DNA of 64,000 nt from an uncultured Erythrobacter sp. (GCF_947492365.1 NZ_CANLMB010000002.1:496001-560000); one strand, 5' to 3'. Shown: positions 37,123 to 46,747, counted from the first letter of the stretch. A program made the numbers and translations. Notes: a model not told the origin generated them from the letters alone.

Positions 37123-37384
37123 TATTCAAACTCCCGTGGTGGTCATCGAGTGGTCAGGACAGGGCGGGGAAATGCACCTGCTGGAGCTAAGAGCGACCAC
37201 CTGCGAAAATGTTTAAGGGCTTTGCCGGAGAAGCTTTTCCCAACCGCCCGTTTCCGCGCTGTTTCTTGGCCCATCGATACGGGGGCAAACCCTTAGGGAT
37301 GATACGGGTGCTTAAATTCGTCCTATCTTGGACGCCGCGGGCGCAAATCCTTTCCACCAGCAATGATCTTGTGGATTCAGGCGA

Positions 37385-38722
37385 GTGCTCCAGAGCGAAA
37401 TTCCAGAAATACAAACAGACGAAACAAGCGGCGAAGCATTGTTTCCGGGCGAGCCGATTTGCGGTCCTCATAGCGCTCTTGTTGATCCGACCCTGCCTCT
37501 GCTCGCCCAAAGCTGGCAGCGCGACCGGATCGTTTTGGGCGATCATGGCCGCTTTGATCCGCGCAGCAAATGCAGCGCTGGTCAGCTTGCCATCGATCTT
37601 GTTCATGACGACAAGCCCGCACTTACCCGCATCGGCGCTGCCCGTGTCACTTTGGCCTATTCGCCGCAAACACTCGGCGCGGCGCAATCGGCGCTGATCG
37701 CCAGTGCTGCTGCAAAAGGCTGGCCGGTCGCGGGCGACAATGAAAGCCTTGCCCTGCTGACATTGGCAGAGCGGATCGCCGCGAGCGAGATACCCGTCCT
37801 GCTCGAAGGGCCGACCGGCACCGGCAAGGAAGTGATCGCGCGCTTCGTCCACCGGATGAGCGCGCGCAAGGACGCCGCATTCCTCGCGGTCAATTGCGCT
37901 GCCATGCCCGAGGCGATGCTCGAAGGCATGCTGTTCGGCCACCGCAAAGGCGCGTTTACCGGCGCCGCCGAAGCGCGCGAGGGGCTGTTCCGCGCGGCTG
38001 ACGGCGGTACATTGCTGCTCGACGAGATTGGCGAGCTGCCAATTGCGCTTCAGGCCAAATTGCTGCGGGTTTTGCAGGAAGGCGAAGTGCTGCCGCTGGG
38101 CGCGACCAAGCCGGTCAGCGTCAATGTCCGCATCGTCGCCTCCACCAACCGGACGCTGGCCAGCGAAGTGCAGGCAGGGCGGTTCCGCGAAGACCTGCTC
38201 TACCGTCTCAACGTTTTTCCCATGGCTCTGCCTGCCTTGCGCACCCGTGCGGGCGACATTGCTCCGCTCGCCTTTGCGATGCTGCTGCGGCACGCCTGCG
38301 AGCCGGGCATGCCGTGCTGGATCTCGCAATCCGCGCTCGACATGCTCAAAGCGCATGTCTGGCCGGGCAATGTCCGCGAGCTGGAAAATGTCATCCGCCG
38401 CGCGATCCTGTTGGCGGGTAAAGAGCCGTGCATCGGCTCTGAACACATTGTCTTTGATCAGAAAGTGCGTCCTGTCGATGCGGCTATGCAGGAGGCGGGC
38501 GAGGCCTCCCCGACACCTTCAACGCCATCCCGGTCCGGCGCGAAATCGCTCTCCGATGTCGCGTTCCAGTCCGAGGCGAAAGCGATCCTGTCGGCTCTGG
38601 AAAGCCATAACGGCCACCGCGCACGGACCGCGCAAAGCCTCGGCATTTCCGAGCGGACCTTGCGTTATCGGCTCGCCTCGATGCGCGAAACCGGATTGAT
38701 TGCCAAAGGGGGTAAAGCATGA
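37385..38722 (+). CDS. sigma-54-dependent flagellar transcription activator (FlbD/FleQ-like)
   Basis: 445 residues. The AAA+ domain (about 120-350) has Walker A LLEGPTGTGKEVIARFV, the sigma-54 contact loop GAFTGA in FGHRKGAFTGAAEA, Walker B GGTLLLDEIGELP and the arginine-finger region GRFREDLLYRLNVFP. A Fis-type helix-turn-helix ends it (HRARTAQSLGISERTLRYRL). The first 115 residues show no receiver-domain Asp motif, so activation is probably not by simple phosphorylation. It overlaps fliE and heads the fli operon; three sigma-54 promoters in the window are its likely targets. The first ATG in frame is used. Confidence 0.9.
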   Translation: MLQSEIPEIQTDETSGEALFPGEPICGPHSALVDPTLPLLAQSWQRDRIVLGDHGRFDPRSKCSAGQLAIDLVHDDKPALTRIGAARVTLAYSPQTLGAAQSALIASAAAKGWPVAGDNESLALLTLAERIAASEIPVLLEGPTGTGKEVIARFVHRMSARKDAAFLAVNCAAMPEAMLEGMLFGHRKGAFTGAAEAREGLFRAADGGTLLLDEIGELPIALQAKLLRVLQEGEVLPLGATKPVSVNVRIVASTNRTLASEVQAGRFREDLLYRLNVFPMALPALRTRAGDIAPLAFAMLLRHACEPGMPCWISQSALDMLKAHVWPGNVRELENVIRRAILLAGKEPCIGSEHIVFDQKVRPVDAAMQEAGEASPTPSTPSRSGAKSLSDVAFQSEAKAILSALESHNGHRARTAQSLGISERTLRYRLASMRETGLIAKGGKA

Positions 38723-39084
38723 GCAGCGTCGGACAAGCGAGCGGTGTCCAGCAGGTCATGGCGCTGCGGGCAGAAGTGCTCTCGCGCAGCCGGGCCTTGC
38801 AGGATGTGCGCGATGCAACCGGCAATCCGCCGGTTCAGGGCGCGAGCCAGACACCGCCTCAAGGCGGCGGTTTTGGCGAAGTGCTGACCGACGCGCTGCA
38901 AAATGTCAGCGCGGTTCAGCAACGTTCGGGCAATATGCAGGCCGCCTATGAGCGCGGTGAGGTGACGGATATCGCGCAGGTTATGCTCGCCCGTCAGGAA
39001 GCGGGTGTCGCGTTTGAGGCGACCTTGCAGGTCCGCAACAAACTGCTCTCCGCCTATCAAGAAATCATGCGGATGGGGAGCTGA
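38719..39084 (+). CDS. fliE: flagellar hook-basal body protein FliE
   Basis: 121 residues joining the MS ring to the rod. C-terminal FliE signature: FGEVLTDALQNVSAVQQRSG, YERGEVTDIAQVMLARQEAG and FEATLQVRNKLLSAYQEIMR. The N-terminal 45 residues are low-complexity. The ATG overlaps the activator stop by four bases; fliF follows after three bases. Confidence 0.93.
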   Translation: MSSVGQASGVQQVMALRAEVLSRSRALQDVRDATGNPPVQGASQTPPQGGGFGEVLTDALQNVSAVQQRSGNMQAAYERGEVTDIAQVMLARQEAGVAFEATLQVRNKLLSAYQEIMRMGS

Positions 39085-39087
39085 TAG

Positions 39088-40743
39088 GTGGCTGAAACAA
39101 TGGTTCCTGTGCCCGCTGAAGGCGCGATTGCGATTGGCGGCGCGCCTCCTGCCGATTGGCGCGCGCGCTTTTCCGAATTTACCGCACAGCCCGCCTTTCG
39201 CCGCGCTTTGCCCGCTTTGATCTGTGTCGGAGTGGTGGCGATCCTCGCCGCGCTCTATCTGATGATCGCCGATGGGCCGCAGCGCACGCTCTATGCAGGG
39301 CTTAGCGATGGCGAGCGGGCCAAGGTGGTCGAAACGCTCGACCGCTCTGGCATTTCCTATTCGATCGACAACGCAACCGGCGCGCTCACCGTGTCGGAAA
39401 ACGACGTCTACCGCGCGCGGATGCTGGTGGCGAGCGATGCCGGTCTGGCCGCTCCACAAGGCGCGAGCGAGATGCTCGATGCGATCCCCATCGGCTCCAG
39501 CCGCACGCTGGAAGGCGAAAGATTGCGGTTGGCACGCGAGCGCGAATTGATGCTGACCATCCGCGAAATTGACGGGATCGAGAGCGTGCGCGTCCACCTT
39601 GCGACGCCCGAACGCTCGGTCTTTGTGCGCGCCAACAATCCGCCCAGCGCCAGCGTGATGGTGCGGCTTGTCTCGGGCCGCAGTCTGAACGAGGCGCAGG
39701 TCAATGCCATCGTCAATCTGGTGTCCGGTTCGGTTCCGGGGATGAGCAGCGATGCCGTGCGCGTGGTCGACCAGAATGGCCGCCTGCTGTCGTCCGAACG
39801 CGAAGGCACGCTCGACGGGTTGATTCTCCAACGCGAATTCGAAGCGAAACTGCGCGAGCAGGTTACCAGTCTGCTTCTGCCGCTGCTGGGCGACGGAAAT
39901 TTCTCCAGTCAAGTTCAGGTCGAACTTGATCAGGCGGAGATCACTTCGGCGCGCGAAACCTATGATTCCGAAGGGGCGATCCGCAGCGAGAGCGAACGCA
40001 CCTCTACGCGCCTGGCCGGTGCAGGCGTTGGCGGAGTGCCGGGCGTGCCTGCCAACACCCCTCCGCCCGATGCAGAGCTTGTCGACGGTCCGCCCGACCC
40101 GCAGGCCGCCGGTGCCGGCGAAGAAGCGCCAGCGCAGCCACCCACCGACAGTGAAAGCGCGGTGCAACGCAATTACGAATTGGGCCGTGAAGTGGCGGTC
40201 TCCAGCACACGTCCGGGCGGTCTGGTGAAGCTCTCGGTCGCAGTCGCGGTCAGCGATGCCGCGCTCGAAGCGGCTGCGCCAATGACGTCCGAACAGCTGC
40301 AATCGCTGGTCAGCGCGGCAGTCGGCGCGGATGAAGCGCGCGGCGATCAGGTTCAGGTTGTGGTGAGCGCTTTCGAAGCCTCCGAATTGCCAGCGCCGGC
40401 CTTTTACGAAGCCAAGTGGTTCGCCGATGTGCTGCGCTATATGACCGCGCTGATCGCGGTGCTGCTGGTGCTGATGCTGGCCGTGCGCCCGCTGATCAAG
40501 CGGATGCGCGAAGCAGGCGCGGCGCCCGGCACGCTTGAAGAAGAGGGTGAAAGCGCAATGATCGAGGGCGACGAGAAACGCGAACGCGCCGCCGAGGATG
40601 CAGAGGTGCTGCAAGCCAACTTCCCGCAAAAGGTTGATCTGGCGCGGCAATTGGCTGCGGCCCAGCCCGATCGCGCGGTCGAGGCGCTGCAACGCATGCT
40701 CGATCTATCCCGCGACCAGCAAAAAGAGGCAACTGCCCGGTGA
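39088..40743 (+). CDS. fliF: flagellar MS-ring protein FliF
   Basis: 551-residue inner-membrane ring protein, with membrane helices near residues 47-66 and 447-468. Family motifs: LYAGLSDGERAKVVETLDRS, SEMLDAIPIGSSRTLEGERL and NNPPSASVMVRLVSGRSLNE, VNAIVNLVSGSVPGMSSDAV. The C-terminal cytosolic tail that binds FliG (ANFPQKVDLARQLAAAQPDR) is present. GTG start with a weak ribosome site. It overlaps fliG by four bases. Confidence 0.96.
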   Translation: MAETMVPVPAEGAIAIGGAPPADWRARFSEFTAQPAFRRALPALICVGVVAILAALYLMIADGPQRTLYAGLSDGERAKVVETLDRSGISYSIDNATGALTVSENDVYRARMLVASDAGLAAPQGASEMLDAIPIGSSRTLEGERLRLARERELMLTIREIDGIESVRVHLATPERSVFVRANNPPSASVMVRLVSGRSLNEAQVNAIVNLVSGSVPGMSSDAVRVVDQNGRLLSSEREGTLDGLILQREFEAKLREQVTSLLLPLLGDGNFSSQVQVELDQAEITSARETYDSEGAIRSESERTSTRLAGAGVGGVPGVPANTPPPDAELVDGPPDPQAAGAGEEAPAQPPTDSESAVQRNYELGREVAVSSTRPGGLVKLSVAVAVSDAALEAAAPMTSEQLQSLVSAAVGADEARGDQVQVVVSAFEASELPAPAFYEAKWFADVLRYMTALIAVLLVLMLAVRPLIKRMREAGAAPGTLEEEGESAMIEGDEKRERAAEDAEVLQANFPQKVDLARQLAAAQPDRAVEALQRMLDLSRDQQKEATAR

Positions 40744-41786
40744 ACGCGCTCTCAACCGAAGAAATGGAGGAAGGCGCTCCTACTGCACCCGCGCCCTTGC
40801 TCAGCCGGGTCGACCGCGCGGCAGTCTTTTTGATGTTGCTGAGCGACGACGAGGCCGCAGGCCTGTTGTCGCGGCTTGGCCCCGACGAACTTGAACAGAT
40901 CGGCGCGGCCATGTGCCAGCTGGGCGAGATCGACGCGCCATCCATGGCCGAGGCGCTGGAGGATTTCGTCAGCGAAAGCACGCGCGAGGTCCTTGCCAAG
41001 GCGGATCGCGGCGCTCAGGTGCGCGCATTGCTCAACCGCTCGATTGGCCCGACCAAGACCGAAAGCATGATGCTGCGGATTGATCCCGTCAGCCGTCCCC
41101 GCAGTATCGAGATGGCGCGCTGGCTGGCCCCGCCTGTGCTGATCAAGCTGGTCGAAGACGAACACCCGCAGATGATCGCGGCCTTGCTGCTGATGCTCGA
41201 GCCCGAACCCGCTGCCGAAGTGCTTTCTGCACTGCCCGAACAGGTCCAGTCGGCTGTGGTCGAACGCGTAGCGCGGATCGGGCCGATTTCGCAGCAGGCG
41301 GTCGGCATGATCGACAAGCTGCTATCCCAGCGGATCGGTGCACGCTTCGGTCCGGGTGCTCTGACTTTGGGTGGCCCGCGCGAAGCGGCCAACCTCATCA
41401 ATCTGGGCGCTGGCGATCTGCGCAACACTGTGCTGCCCGCAATCGCGCAGCGCGACGCGCCGCTCGCCGAGAAAATCGAAGAGGAACTGTTCACCTTCGA
41501 AATGCTCTACGACCTCGACGCAATGGCGATGGGCAGGTTGCTGCGCGATGTCGACAACGAAGCGCTGGTCGATGCGCTCAAAGGTGTCGACGAGGCCAGC
41601 CGCGAACCGTTCTTCGCATCCATGTCGAGCCGCGCTGCCGATGGCATCCGCGACGAGATCGAACTGCGCGGCCGCCTGGCGCGCAGCGAAGTGGACGCGG
41701 CGAAGCGCAAGATTGTCGAAGTCGCGCGCGCACTGGCCGATCAGGGAGAGATTGCAATAGGGGCCGACGATGGCGAATTCGTCTGA
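40740..41786 (+). CDS. fliG: flagellar motor switch protein FliG
   Basis: 348 residues, GTG start overlapping the fliF stop (GTGA). N-terminal FliF-binding domain (AAVFLMLLSDDEAAGLLSRL), the middle EHPQ motif in KLVEDEHPQMIAALLL, and the C-terminal torque domain with FTFEMLYDLDAMAMGRLLRD and RAADGIRDEIELRGRL, whose charged residues meet MotA. All domains are complete. It overlaps fliH by 17 bases. Confidence 0.96.
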   Translation: MNALSTEEMEEGAPTAPAPLLSRVDRAAVFLMLLSDDEAAGLLSRLGPDELEQIGAAMCQLGEIDAPSMAEALEDFVSESTREVLAKADRGAQVRALLNRSIGPTKTESMMLRIDPVSRPRSIEMARWLAPPVLIKLVEDEHPQMIAALLLMLEPEPAAEVLSALPEQVQSAVVERVARIGPISQQAVGMIDKLLSQRIGARFGPGALTLGGPREAANLINLGAGDLRNTVLPAIAQRDAPLAEKIEEELFTFEMLYDLDAMAMGRLLRDVDNEALVDALKGVDEASREPFFASMSSRAADGIRDEIELRGRLARSEVDAAKRKIVEVARALADQGEIAIGADDGEFV

Positions 41787-42411
41787 TTGGATCGCCGCGC
41801 TGGCAGATCCGGCGGAACCTGATGAGCGCCGCGGCACGCCTGACTGGATCGCCGCGCTCGCGGCTCCGGGCGGCTTTGTCGAAGGCCTGCCGATTGCGCG
41901 CAAACCGGCGGTTGTCGATTGTCCGGCTGACCCCAGCGTCACGGCTCCCCCGCCGCCCGATCCGGTGGCAGAGGCGCTCGCGCGGGGTGAAGCTCTGGGC
42001 CGGGCTGCCGCGAATGAAGAGCGCGAGGCCGATCTGCTTCACCGCAAGGCGCTGCGCCTGACCTTTCGCGAGCTTGATGCAGCAGCGATCGACAGTCTGG
42101 CAAACGAGCTGGCTGAGACGGTCATCGCGCTGTGCGGACAGACACTTGCAGATTACCAGCCCGAGGCCGAGGCGCTCAGGGCGCGCTGCGAGGCTGCGGC
42201 GACGCGGCTTGGCAAGGCGGCCTGCGAACATGCGCTGCACCTCAATCCTGCGGATATGGAGCTGCTCGACGCCGATACCAAAGAACATTGGCAAGTAGTT
42301 GCCGATCCAGCGGTGGAGCGCGGGGGGCTGCATTTCGAAGGACCCGATGGCGCGATCAGCGATGGTCCAGCCGACTGGCGCCGCGCCATCGCCGCTGCGA
42401 TCCGCGGATAA
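41770..42411 (+). CDS. fliH: flagellar export regulator FliH
   Basis: 213-residue stator protein of the FliI ATPase. Recognised from position between fliG and fliI and from the composition: Ala/Pro-rich N-terminus with a repeated DWIAALA motif (residues 4-10 and 22-28), a helical middle (DSLANELAETVIALCGQ) and a C-terminal ACEHALHLNPADMELLD resembling the FliH/HrpE domain. Primary sequence similarity in this family is low. Confidence 0.82.
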   Translation: MANSSDWIAALADPAEPDERRGTPDWIAALAAPGGFVEGLPIARKPAVVDCPADPSVTAPPPPDPVAEALARGEALGRAAANEEREADLLHRKALRLTFRELDAAAIDSLANELAETVIALCGQTLADYQPEAEALRARCEAAATRLGKAACEHALHLNPADMELLDADTKEHWQVVADPAVERGGLHFEGPDGAISDGPADWRRAIAAAIRG

Positions 42412-42416
42412 TAGCG

Positions 42417-43748
42417 ATGCTCGCTGAGATGCAGATCGAACTCGCGCGGTTCCGCAATATCGAAACCGCCTCGGGCCCTGTCTTGTCAGGCCGCGTGGTG
42501 GCCTGCGATGGCGGCTTGATCGAGGTCGCAGGGCTTGCTCTGCCGATTGGATCGCTGGGAGCTATCGAGAATGACAACGGCACCGAGGCGCTGGCCGAAG
42601 TGATCGGATTTCGCGGCGGTCATTCGCTGATGATGCTGCTTGGCGATACGCAATTGCTCCATCCCAGCGCCCGCGTCCGATCGGTCGGATCGCCGGGAAC
42701 GGTGCGCGTCGGAGAGGCCTTGCTGGGCCGAGCAGTCGACGGGCTGGGCAATCCGATTGATGGCGGCCCGCCGCTGGATTCTGGCGCGAAATGGCCGCTT
42801 TCCGGAATGCGCGAAGGGGCGCTCGAACGCGCGCCGGTGCGTGAGCCATTCGATTGCGGCGTGCGCGCGATCAACGCGCTGGCGACCATCGGCGTGGGAC
42901 AGCGAATGGGCATCATCGCAGGCTCGGGCGTCGGCAAGTCGGTTCTGCTCGACACGATTGCGGGCAATGCTGTGGCCGATATCACCGTCGTCGCGCTGAT
43001 CGGAGAACGCGCGCGCGAAGTCTCTGATTTTGTTGCGCGGCATATGACTGGATTGCAGCGCGGGCGAATGGTGGTGGTGGCGGTTCCAGCCGATCACGCC
43101 CCCAATCTGCGGCTGCGCGCGGCGCAATACGCGACCGCGATTGCCGAATATTTCCGCGCTCAGGGCAAGAATGTGCTGCTGGTGCTCGATAGCCTGACCC
43201 GTGTTGCCCATGCGGCGCGCGAATTGGCCCTTGTGCTGGGGGAGCCGGGCGCAGCGCGCGGCTATCCGCCATCTGCGCTGGCTGCGATCACGAGGCTGGT
43301 CGAGCGCAGCGGCAATTCGGCGCAATCGGGCGGAGCGATCACTGGTCTCTACACCGTGCTCGCCGATGGCGATGACACCAGCGATCCGGTGGTCGATACG
43401 GCGCGGGCGATCCTTGACGGGCACCTCGTCCTGTCGCGCGATCTGGCGCAGCGCGGGCATTATCCTGCGATTGATGTGCCTGCTTCGCTGAGCCGGGTGA
43501 TGGACGATATCGTGCCTGAGCCGATTGCCGCGACTGCCTTGCAACTGCGCGCGCTGATTGCCGCGCGTGAGGAGAACCGCGATCTGGTCTTGATGGGGGC
43601 CTATCGCGCGGGCTCAGACCCGTTGCTCGACCGCGCGCTAGCGCAGTCGCAGGCAATTGACGGGTTTCTGCGGCAGGCGCGGGGCGAGGCCTCTGCTTTG
43701 CCGGTCAGCTTCGAGGCATTGCAGACGCTGATGGTGCCTGATGAATGA
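42417..43748 (+). CDS. fliI: flagellum-specific ATP synthase FliI
   Basis: 443-residue hexameric ATPase that energises flagellar export, homologous to F1-beta. Walker A GSGVGKS at residues 169-175 (GIIAGSGVGKSVLLDTIA), LIGERAREVSDFVARH, Walker B VLLVLDSLTRVAHAAREL near 255 and HLVLSRDLAQRGHYPAIDVP near 335. The ATG at 42417 follows the fliH stop by five bases; MQIELARF at 42429 is a possible later start. Overlaps fliJ by eight bases. Confidence 0.96.
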   Translation: MLAEMQIELARFRNIETASGPVLSGRVVACDGGLIEVAGLALPIGSLGAIENDNGTEALAEVIGFRGGHSLMMLLGDTQLLHPSARVRSVGSPGTVRVGEALLGRAVDGLGNPIDGGPPLDSGAKWPLSGMREGALERAPVREPFDCGVRAINALATIGVGQRMGIIAGSGVGKSVLLDTIAGNAVADITVVALIGERAREVSDFVARHMTGLQRGRMVVVAVPADHAPNLRLRAAQYATAIAEYFRAQGKNVLLVLDSLTRVAHAARELALVLGEPGAARGYPPSALAAITRLVERSGNSAQSGGAITGLYTVLADGDDTSDPVVDTARAILDGHLVLSRDLAQRGHYPAIDVPASLSRVMDDIVPEPIAATALQLRALIAAREENRDLVLMGAYRAGSDPLLDRALAQSQAIDGFLRQARGEASALPVSFEALQTLMVPDE

Positions 43749-44184
43749 GCGCCGACGCCATAGCCGATTCGAACGCCAACTGACCCTGGCTAAGATTGCG
43801 CGGCGCGATGCGATGGCTGCACTTGCCGATGCTTTGGCTGAGGAAAGCAAAAGCGCTGCCCTGGCTGAGCGCAGCCGCGCGCTGATGCGCGAATATGTAG
43901 CACGCGGCGAGCTGCCCAGTGGCTCTGCCCTGCGCGATCACACCGCCTTTGTTCAATCGCTTCAGGGGGTCGCGGAGCAAGCCGACGAAGCGAGCAAGGA
44001 TGCTGGCGATCAGGCGCGCTGGCAGGTCCAGACACTGGCGGCCGCTGATACACGCGCAACACGGCTCGAAGCCCGCCTCGATGCCGCACGGCGCGAGCTG
44101 ACCGCGCTCGAGATCAAACGCGAAGGCGCGGCTTCGGCGGCAATGGCACGCAAGTTGCAAACTCCATCGGGCAAGACCCGCTGA
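43741..44184 (+). CDS. fliJ: flagellar export protein FliJ
   Basis: 147-residue coiled-coil protein that links the FliI hexamer to FlhA. Sequence is almost wholly charged helix: RFERQLTLAKIARRDAMAAL, ERSRALMREYVARGEL and TRLEARLDAARRELTALEIK. Its position directly after fliI and the overlap with it support the call, as sequence conservation in FliJ is weak. Confidence 0.87.
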   Translation: MNERRRHSRFERQLTLAKIARRDAMAALADALAEESKSAALAERSRALMREYVARGELPSGSALRDHTAFVQSLQGVAEQADEASKDAGDQARWQVQTLAAADTRATRLEARLDAARRELTALEIKREGAASAAMARKLQTPSGKTR

Positions 44185-44217
44185 CGCCGGTCGGTCACAG
44201 TAAAAAGGAAGCCGAAC

Positions 44218-46119
44218 TTGATTGCGACCCCGCTTGATCTCACCGCCAAAACCTCCGCAGCCAGTCCGGCAATCGCGCCGGATCTGCAGGTGGGTGGCGC
44301 CGAATTTCCCTCATTACTTGAGACAGTTAGATCAAGTTCGTCCGGTCAGCTGAGTGCGCAAACACGTTTGCTTGCCTCAGCCGCACCGGCTCAAAGTCCA
44401 GACATTCCGCCGACCGATAAGGCTCACGGCGAAGTTTTCGTGGCATCGCCGTTCCCGCGCGAGACGGCAAAATCAGGCATGGACTTGCCGGAAGGCGGAA
44501 AGACTTTGCCGATCAAGGGGCTGGCGGTGAGTGATCCGGCAATTGAGATTTGGGTCGAACCCGCTTTGGCCGAGCCGAAAACTGCCCCTGCCGAGCAGCC
44601 GCTTCCCGAAGCGGAAAATGATCTGCTGCGCTGGACGTTCCCGGCAGACAAGGCGCCAATTGCACCCAAAGCCAACGCAGACACCTCGCCGATTGTCGCG
44701 GAGCCCGCGCTTCGAGTGGTGCAGAATCCCCGTGCTTTGCCGGAAGGCGAGGCTATTGTGCCTGCTTCGCACCGACACACATCACAAGTTCCCGTCGGCG
44801 ATGACGTGCCGCGCGCAGCAATGGCTGCAAACGCGCCTTTAGCCCAGCAATCGCCAACGCCCTTGGCTGGCGAGTTCTCGCCTGTGCGCGAGGCAGCTTC
44901 TCCGCGTGAGATGGCCTCCACCCCCGCTTTGCCGCCGCGCGGTGAGACCTCGATTGTCGCTGCGAAGCCGCAAATGAGCGCCGCTCAAGTCGTGGAGCAA
45001 GACACCGCGTTACCGGCCAATGCGGCTCGATCCACGGGGCTGGAGCGGCATGGTGATGGAGACGTGCAACACCGGCCAAACACGTCAGATCAACAGCAAC
45101 CATCGATCCGCGAGGCTCACCGCGATATGGGCGAGGCTGCAAAAACAAGCCCTGCTCCAGCATCCGCTCCGGTTCTACATCGTGAGGCACATCGCGAGGC
45201 ACATCGAGAGGCACATCGCGTCGCCGCCCCGGCCAATAATCCAGCCGCGACGCCAAGTGCCCCCGTTGGCGCTGCGCCAGAAGTCGCACCCGCCGCGCCT
45301 TCTGCTCAGCCCGCGCGCACCGAAGCGATTCTGAACCCTGTGCCGGCGGCGCTGTTGCGCGAAGCGGCTGCTAAGACCGAGGCCCAGCGCACCGCTCCGA
45401 TTGCCGAAAGTCGCGCAATCGATGCGGAGCCAGCGTCAGCTATGCCAGCGCCCAACCGCGCCGAGGCCATTTCGGGTCTTGCCTCCGCCAGCCCTCCGGC
45501 AGGGAGCGCCAATGGAGCTGATCTGCCGCCCGTGCCCGCACAATCCCAAGGTCCCGCTCCCACCGCTCCCGCTGCGGCACAGGCGGCAGCAGCACCGACA
45601 GCCGTCACCCCAACCGCGCCAGCCGCGGTGCATTCAGCGGAGCATGCCGCCAGAACCGATGGCGGCGCCCAGCTTGAGTCGGCGATCAACCAGCTCGCCG
45701 AAGCGCGCGAAACGGGGCGTAAGTCGCGCCCCGAACTGACTGTCCGCCATCAGGATTTCGGCGCGGTGCGGATGCAGATCGAAGCCTCCGGGTCCGACCT
45801 GCGCGCGACAATCGCCAATCGCGACCCCGGCTTCATCCCGGCGGTGCAGGCAGCTCTGGCAGAGCGCGCATTGAGCCAGACCTCCGATAGCAGCCCGGCT
45901 GGATCACAGCGCGGATCGGAAAATGCAGGCAGTTCGGCTTCGGGCAACAATGCCCAATCGGATGCCCGCTACGGGTCTTCCACAGGGTCGGGTCAAGGCT
46001 CGTCGCAACCATACCGGGAGCAAATGGGGGCACGAGACGAAGACAGGCCAGCTCAGGGATCACCGGGCGCTGCGATTAGCGGCGAACAGGATCCGGGCGG
46101 CGGCGATGTCTTTGCATAG
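44218..46119 (+). CDS. fliK: flagellar hook-length control protein FliK
   Basis: 633 residues. The first 490 are low-complexity (Ala/Pro/Glu-rich), the ruler part that is exported during hook growth. The C-terminal Flg_hook domain (about 500-560) reads SRPELTVRHQDFGAVRMQIE, SGSDLRATIANRDPGFIPAV, which switches export specificity. The start is a TTG with AAGGA eight bases before; no ATG lies nearby in frame. A short in-frame tandem repeat (HREA units) lies near residue 325. Position between fliJ and fliL agrees. Confidence 0.88.
   Translation: MIATPLDLTAKTSAASPAIAPDLQVGGAEFPSLLETVRSSSSGQLSAQTRLLASAAPAQSPDIPPTDKAHGEVFVASPFPRETAKSGMDLPEGGKTLPIKGLAVSDPAIEIWVEPALAEPKTAPAEQPLPEAENDLLRWTFPADKAPIAPKANADTSPIVAEPALRVVQNPRALPEGEAIVPASHRHTSQVPVGDDVPRAAMAANAPLAQQSPTPLAGEFSPVREAASPREMASTPALPPRGETSIVAAKPQMSAAQVVEQDTALPANAARSTGLERHGDGDVQHRPNTSDQQQPSIREAHRDMGEAAKTSPAPASAPVLHREAHREAHREAHRVAAPANNPAATPSAPVGAAPEVAPAAPSAQPARTEAILNPVPAALLREAAAKTEAQRTAPIAESRAIDAEPASAMPAPNRAEAISGLASASPPAGSANGADLPPVPAQSQGPAPTAPAAAQAAAAPTAVTPTAPAAVHSAEHAARTDGGAQLESAINQLAEARETGRKSRPELTVRHQDFGAVRMQIEASGSDLRATIANRDPGFIPAVQAALAERALSQTSDSSPAGSQRGSENAGSSASGNNAQSDARYGSSTGSGQGSSQPYREQMGARDEDRPAQGSPGAAISGEQDPGGGDVFA
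45178..45219 (+). repeat. 12-bp tandem repeat inside fliK
   Basis: Three and a half copies of a CATCGNGAGGCA unit, differing at one position, encode repeated His-Arg-Glu-Ala. The unit keeps frame, so copy-number change would alter FliK ruler length by four residues per unit. Confidence 0.85.
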
Positions 46120-46162
46120 GACCGGGCCAAGGATCGAATTGGGCCCAAGGAGTTGATTGAGC

Positions 46163-46747
46163 ATGGCAAAGGCAGCCGAAGATACCGCGGAGGGCGATAA
46201 GCCCAAGGGCGGAATGCTGAAAATGGTAATCTTCGCGGTGCTGTTGCTCGGCATCGGGGCAGGCGGTGCCTATGGCGCGTTTGCCGCAGGCCTGATCGGC
46301 GAACAGGGACCAAGCGGCCCCGACTTTCCCGAATATGTGCGCAAGGGTGAGGGCGAACCTTACGCGCTACCCGAAAACAGCGCCACGAGTGATCCGGCTG
46401 GCATCGTTCACGGCGAAGGGGGGAGTGAATACCGCACCGCCTATTACAGCTTTGACGAGACTTTCACCTCCAACCTCGCCGATTCACCCGGACTGATCCA
46501 GGTCGATATTGCGGTGTCCACGCGGCGCGACGGCCGGGTGCTCTTGTGGGTGCAGAACCACGAGCTCGCAATCCGCTCAGCCATCCTCGCCCAGCTTGCC
46601 GCCACGCCCGAGGGGCCGATCTACACGGTCGAGGGGAAGAACGAATTGTCCGAACGGCTGACAGTCGCGATCAATCAGGTGCTTGAGGAAAACGAGGGCT
46701 TTGGCGGGATCGATTCGGTTCATTTCAAGGGGTTCCTCGTTCAATGA
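46163..46747 (+). CDS. fliL: flagellar basal body-associated protein FliL
   Basis: 194-residue inner-membrane protein around the stator. One membrane helix (MVIFAVLLLGIGAGGAYGAF, about 21-42) follows a short cytoplasmic N-terminus; the periplasmic stomatin-like domain has FTSNLADSPGLIQVDIAVST, RSAILAQLAATPEGPIYTVE and a final IDSVHFKGFLVQ. I use the ATG at 46163 with AAGGAG ten bases upstream; a TTG two codons earlier is possible. Overlaps fliM by four bases. Confidence 0.93.
   Translation: MAKAAEDTAEGDKPKGGMLKMVIFAVLLLGIGAGGAYGAFAAGLIGEQGPSGPDFPEYVRKGEGEPYALPENSATSDPAGIVHGEGGSEYRTAYYSFDETFTSNLADSPGLIQVDIAVSTRRDGRVLLWVQNHELAIRSAILAQLAATPEGPIYTVEGKNELSERLTVAINQVLEENEGFGGIDSVHFKGFLVQ

Noticed and set aside
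37123-37330. Sigma-28 promoter for fliC
   Set aside because: TTAAA about 90 bases upstream has only a half-matching -10, and a TAAG...CGAT pair further up has the wrong spacing; neither is good enough to list as a site.
38665-40692. 675-codon open frame on the minus strand opposite fliE-fliF
   Set aside because: Antisense shadow; composition Arg/His/Ala-rich, no motif, and fliF is certain.
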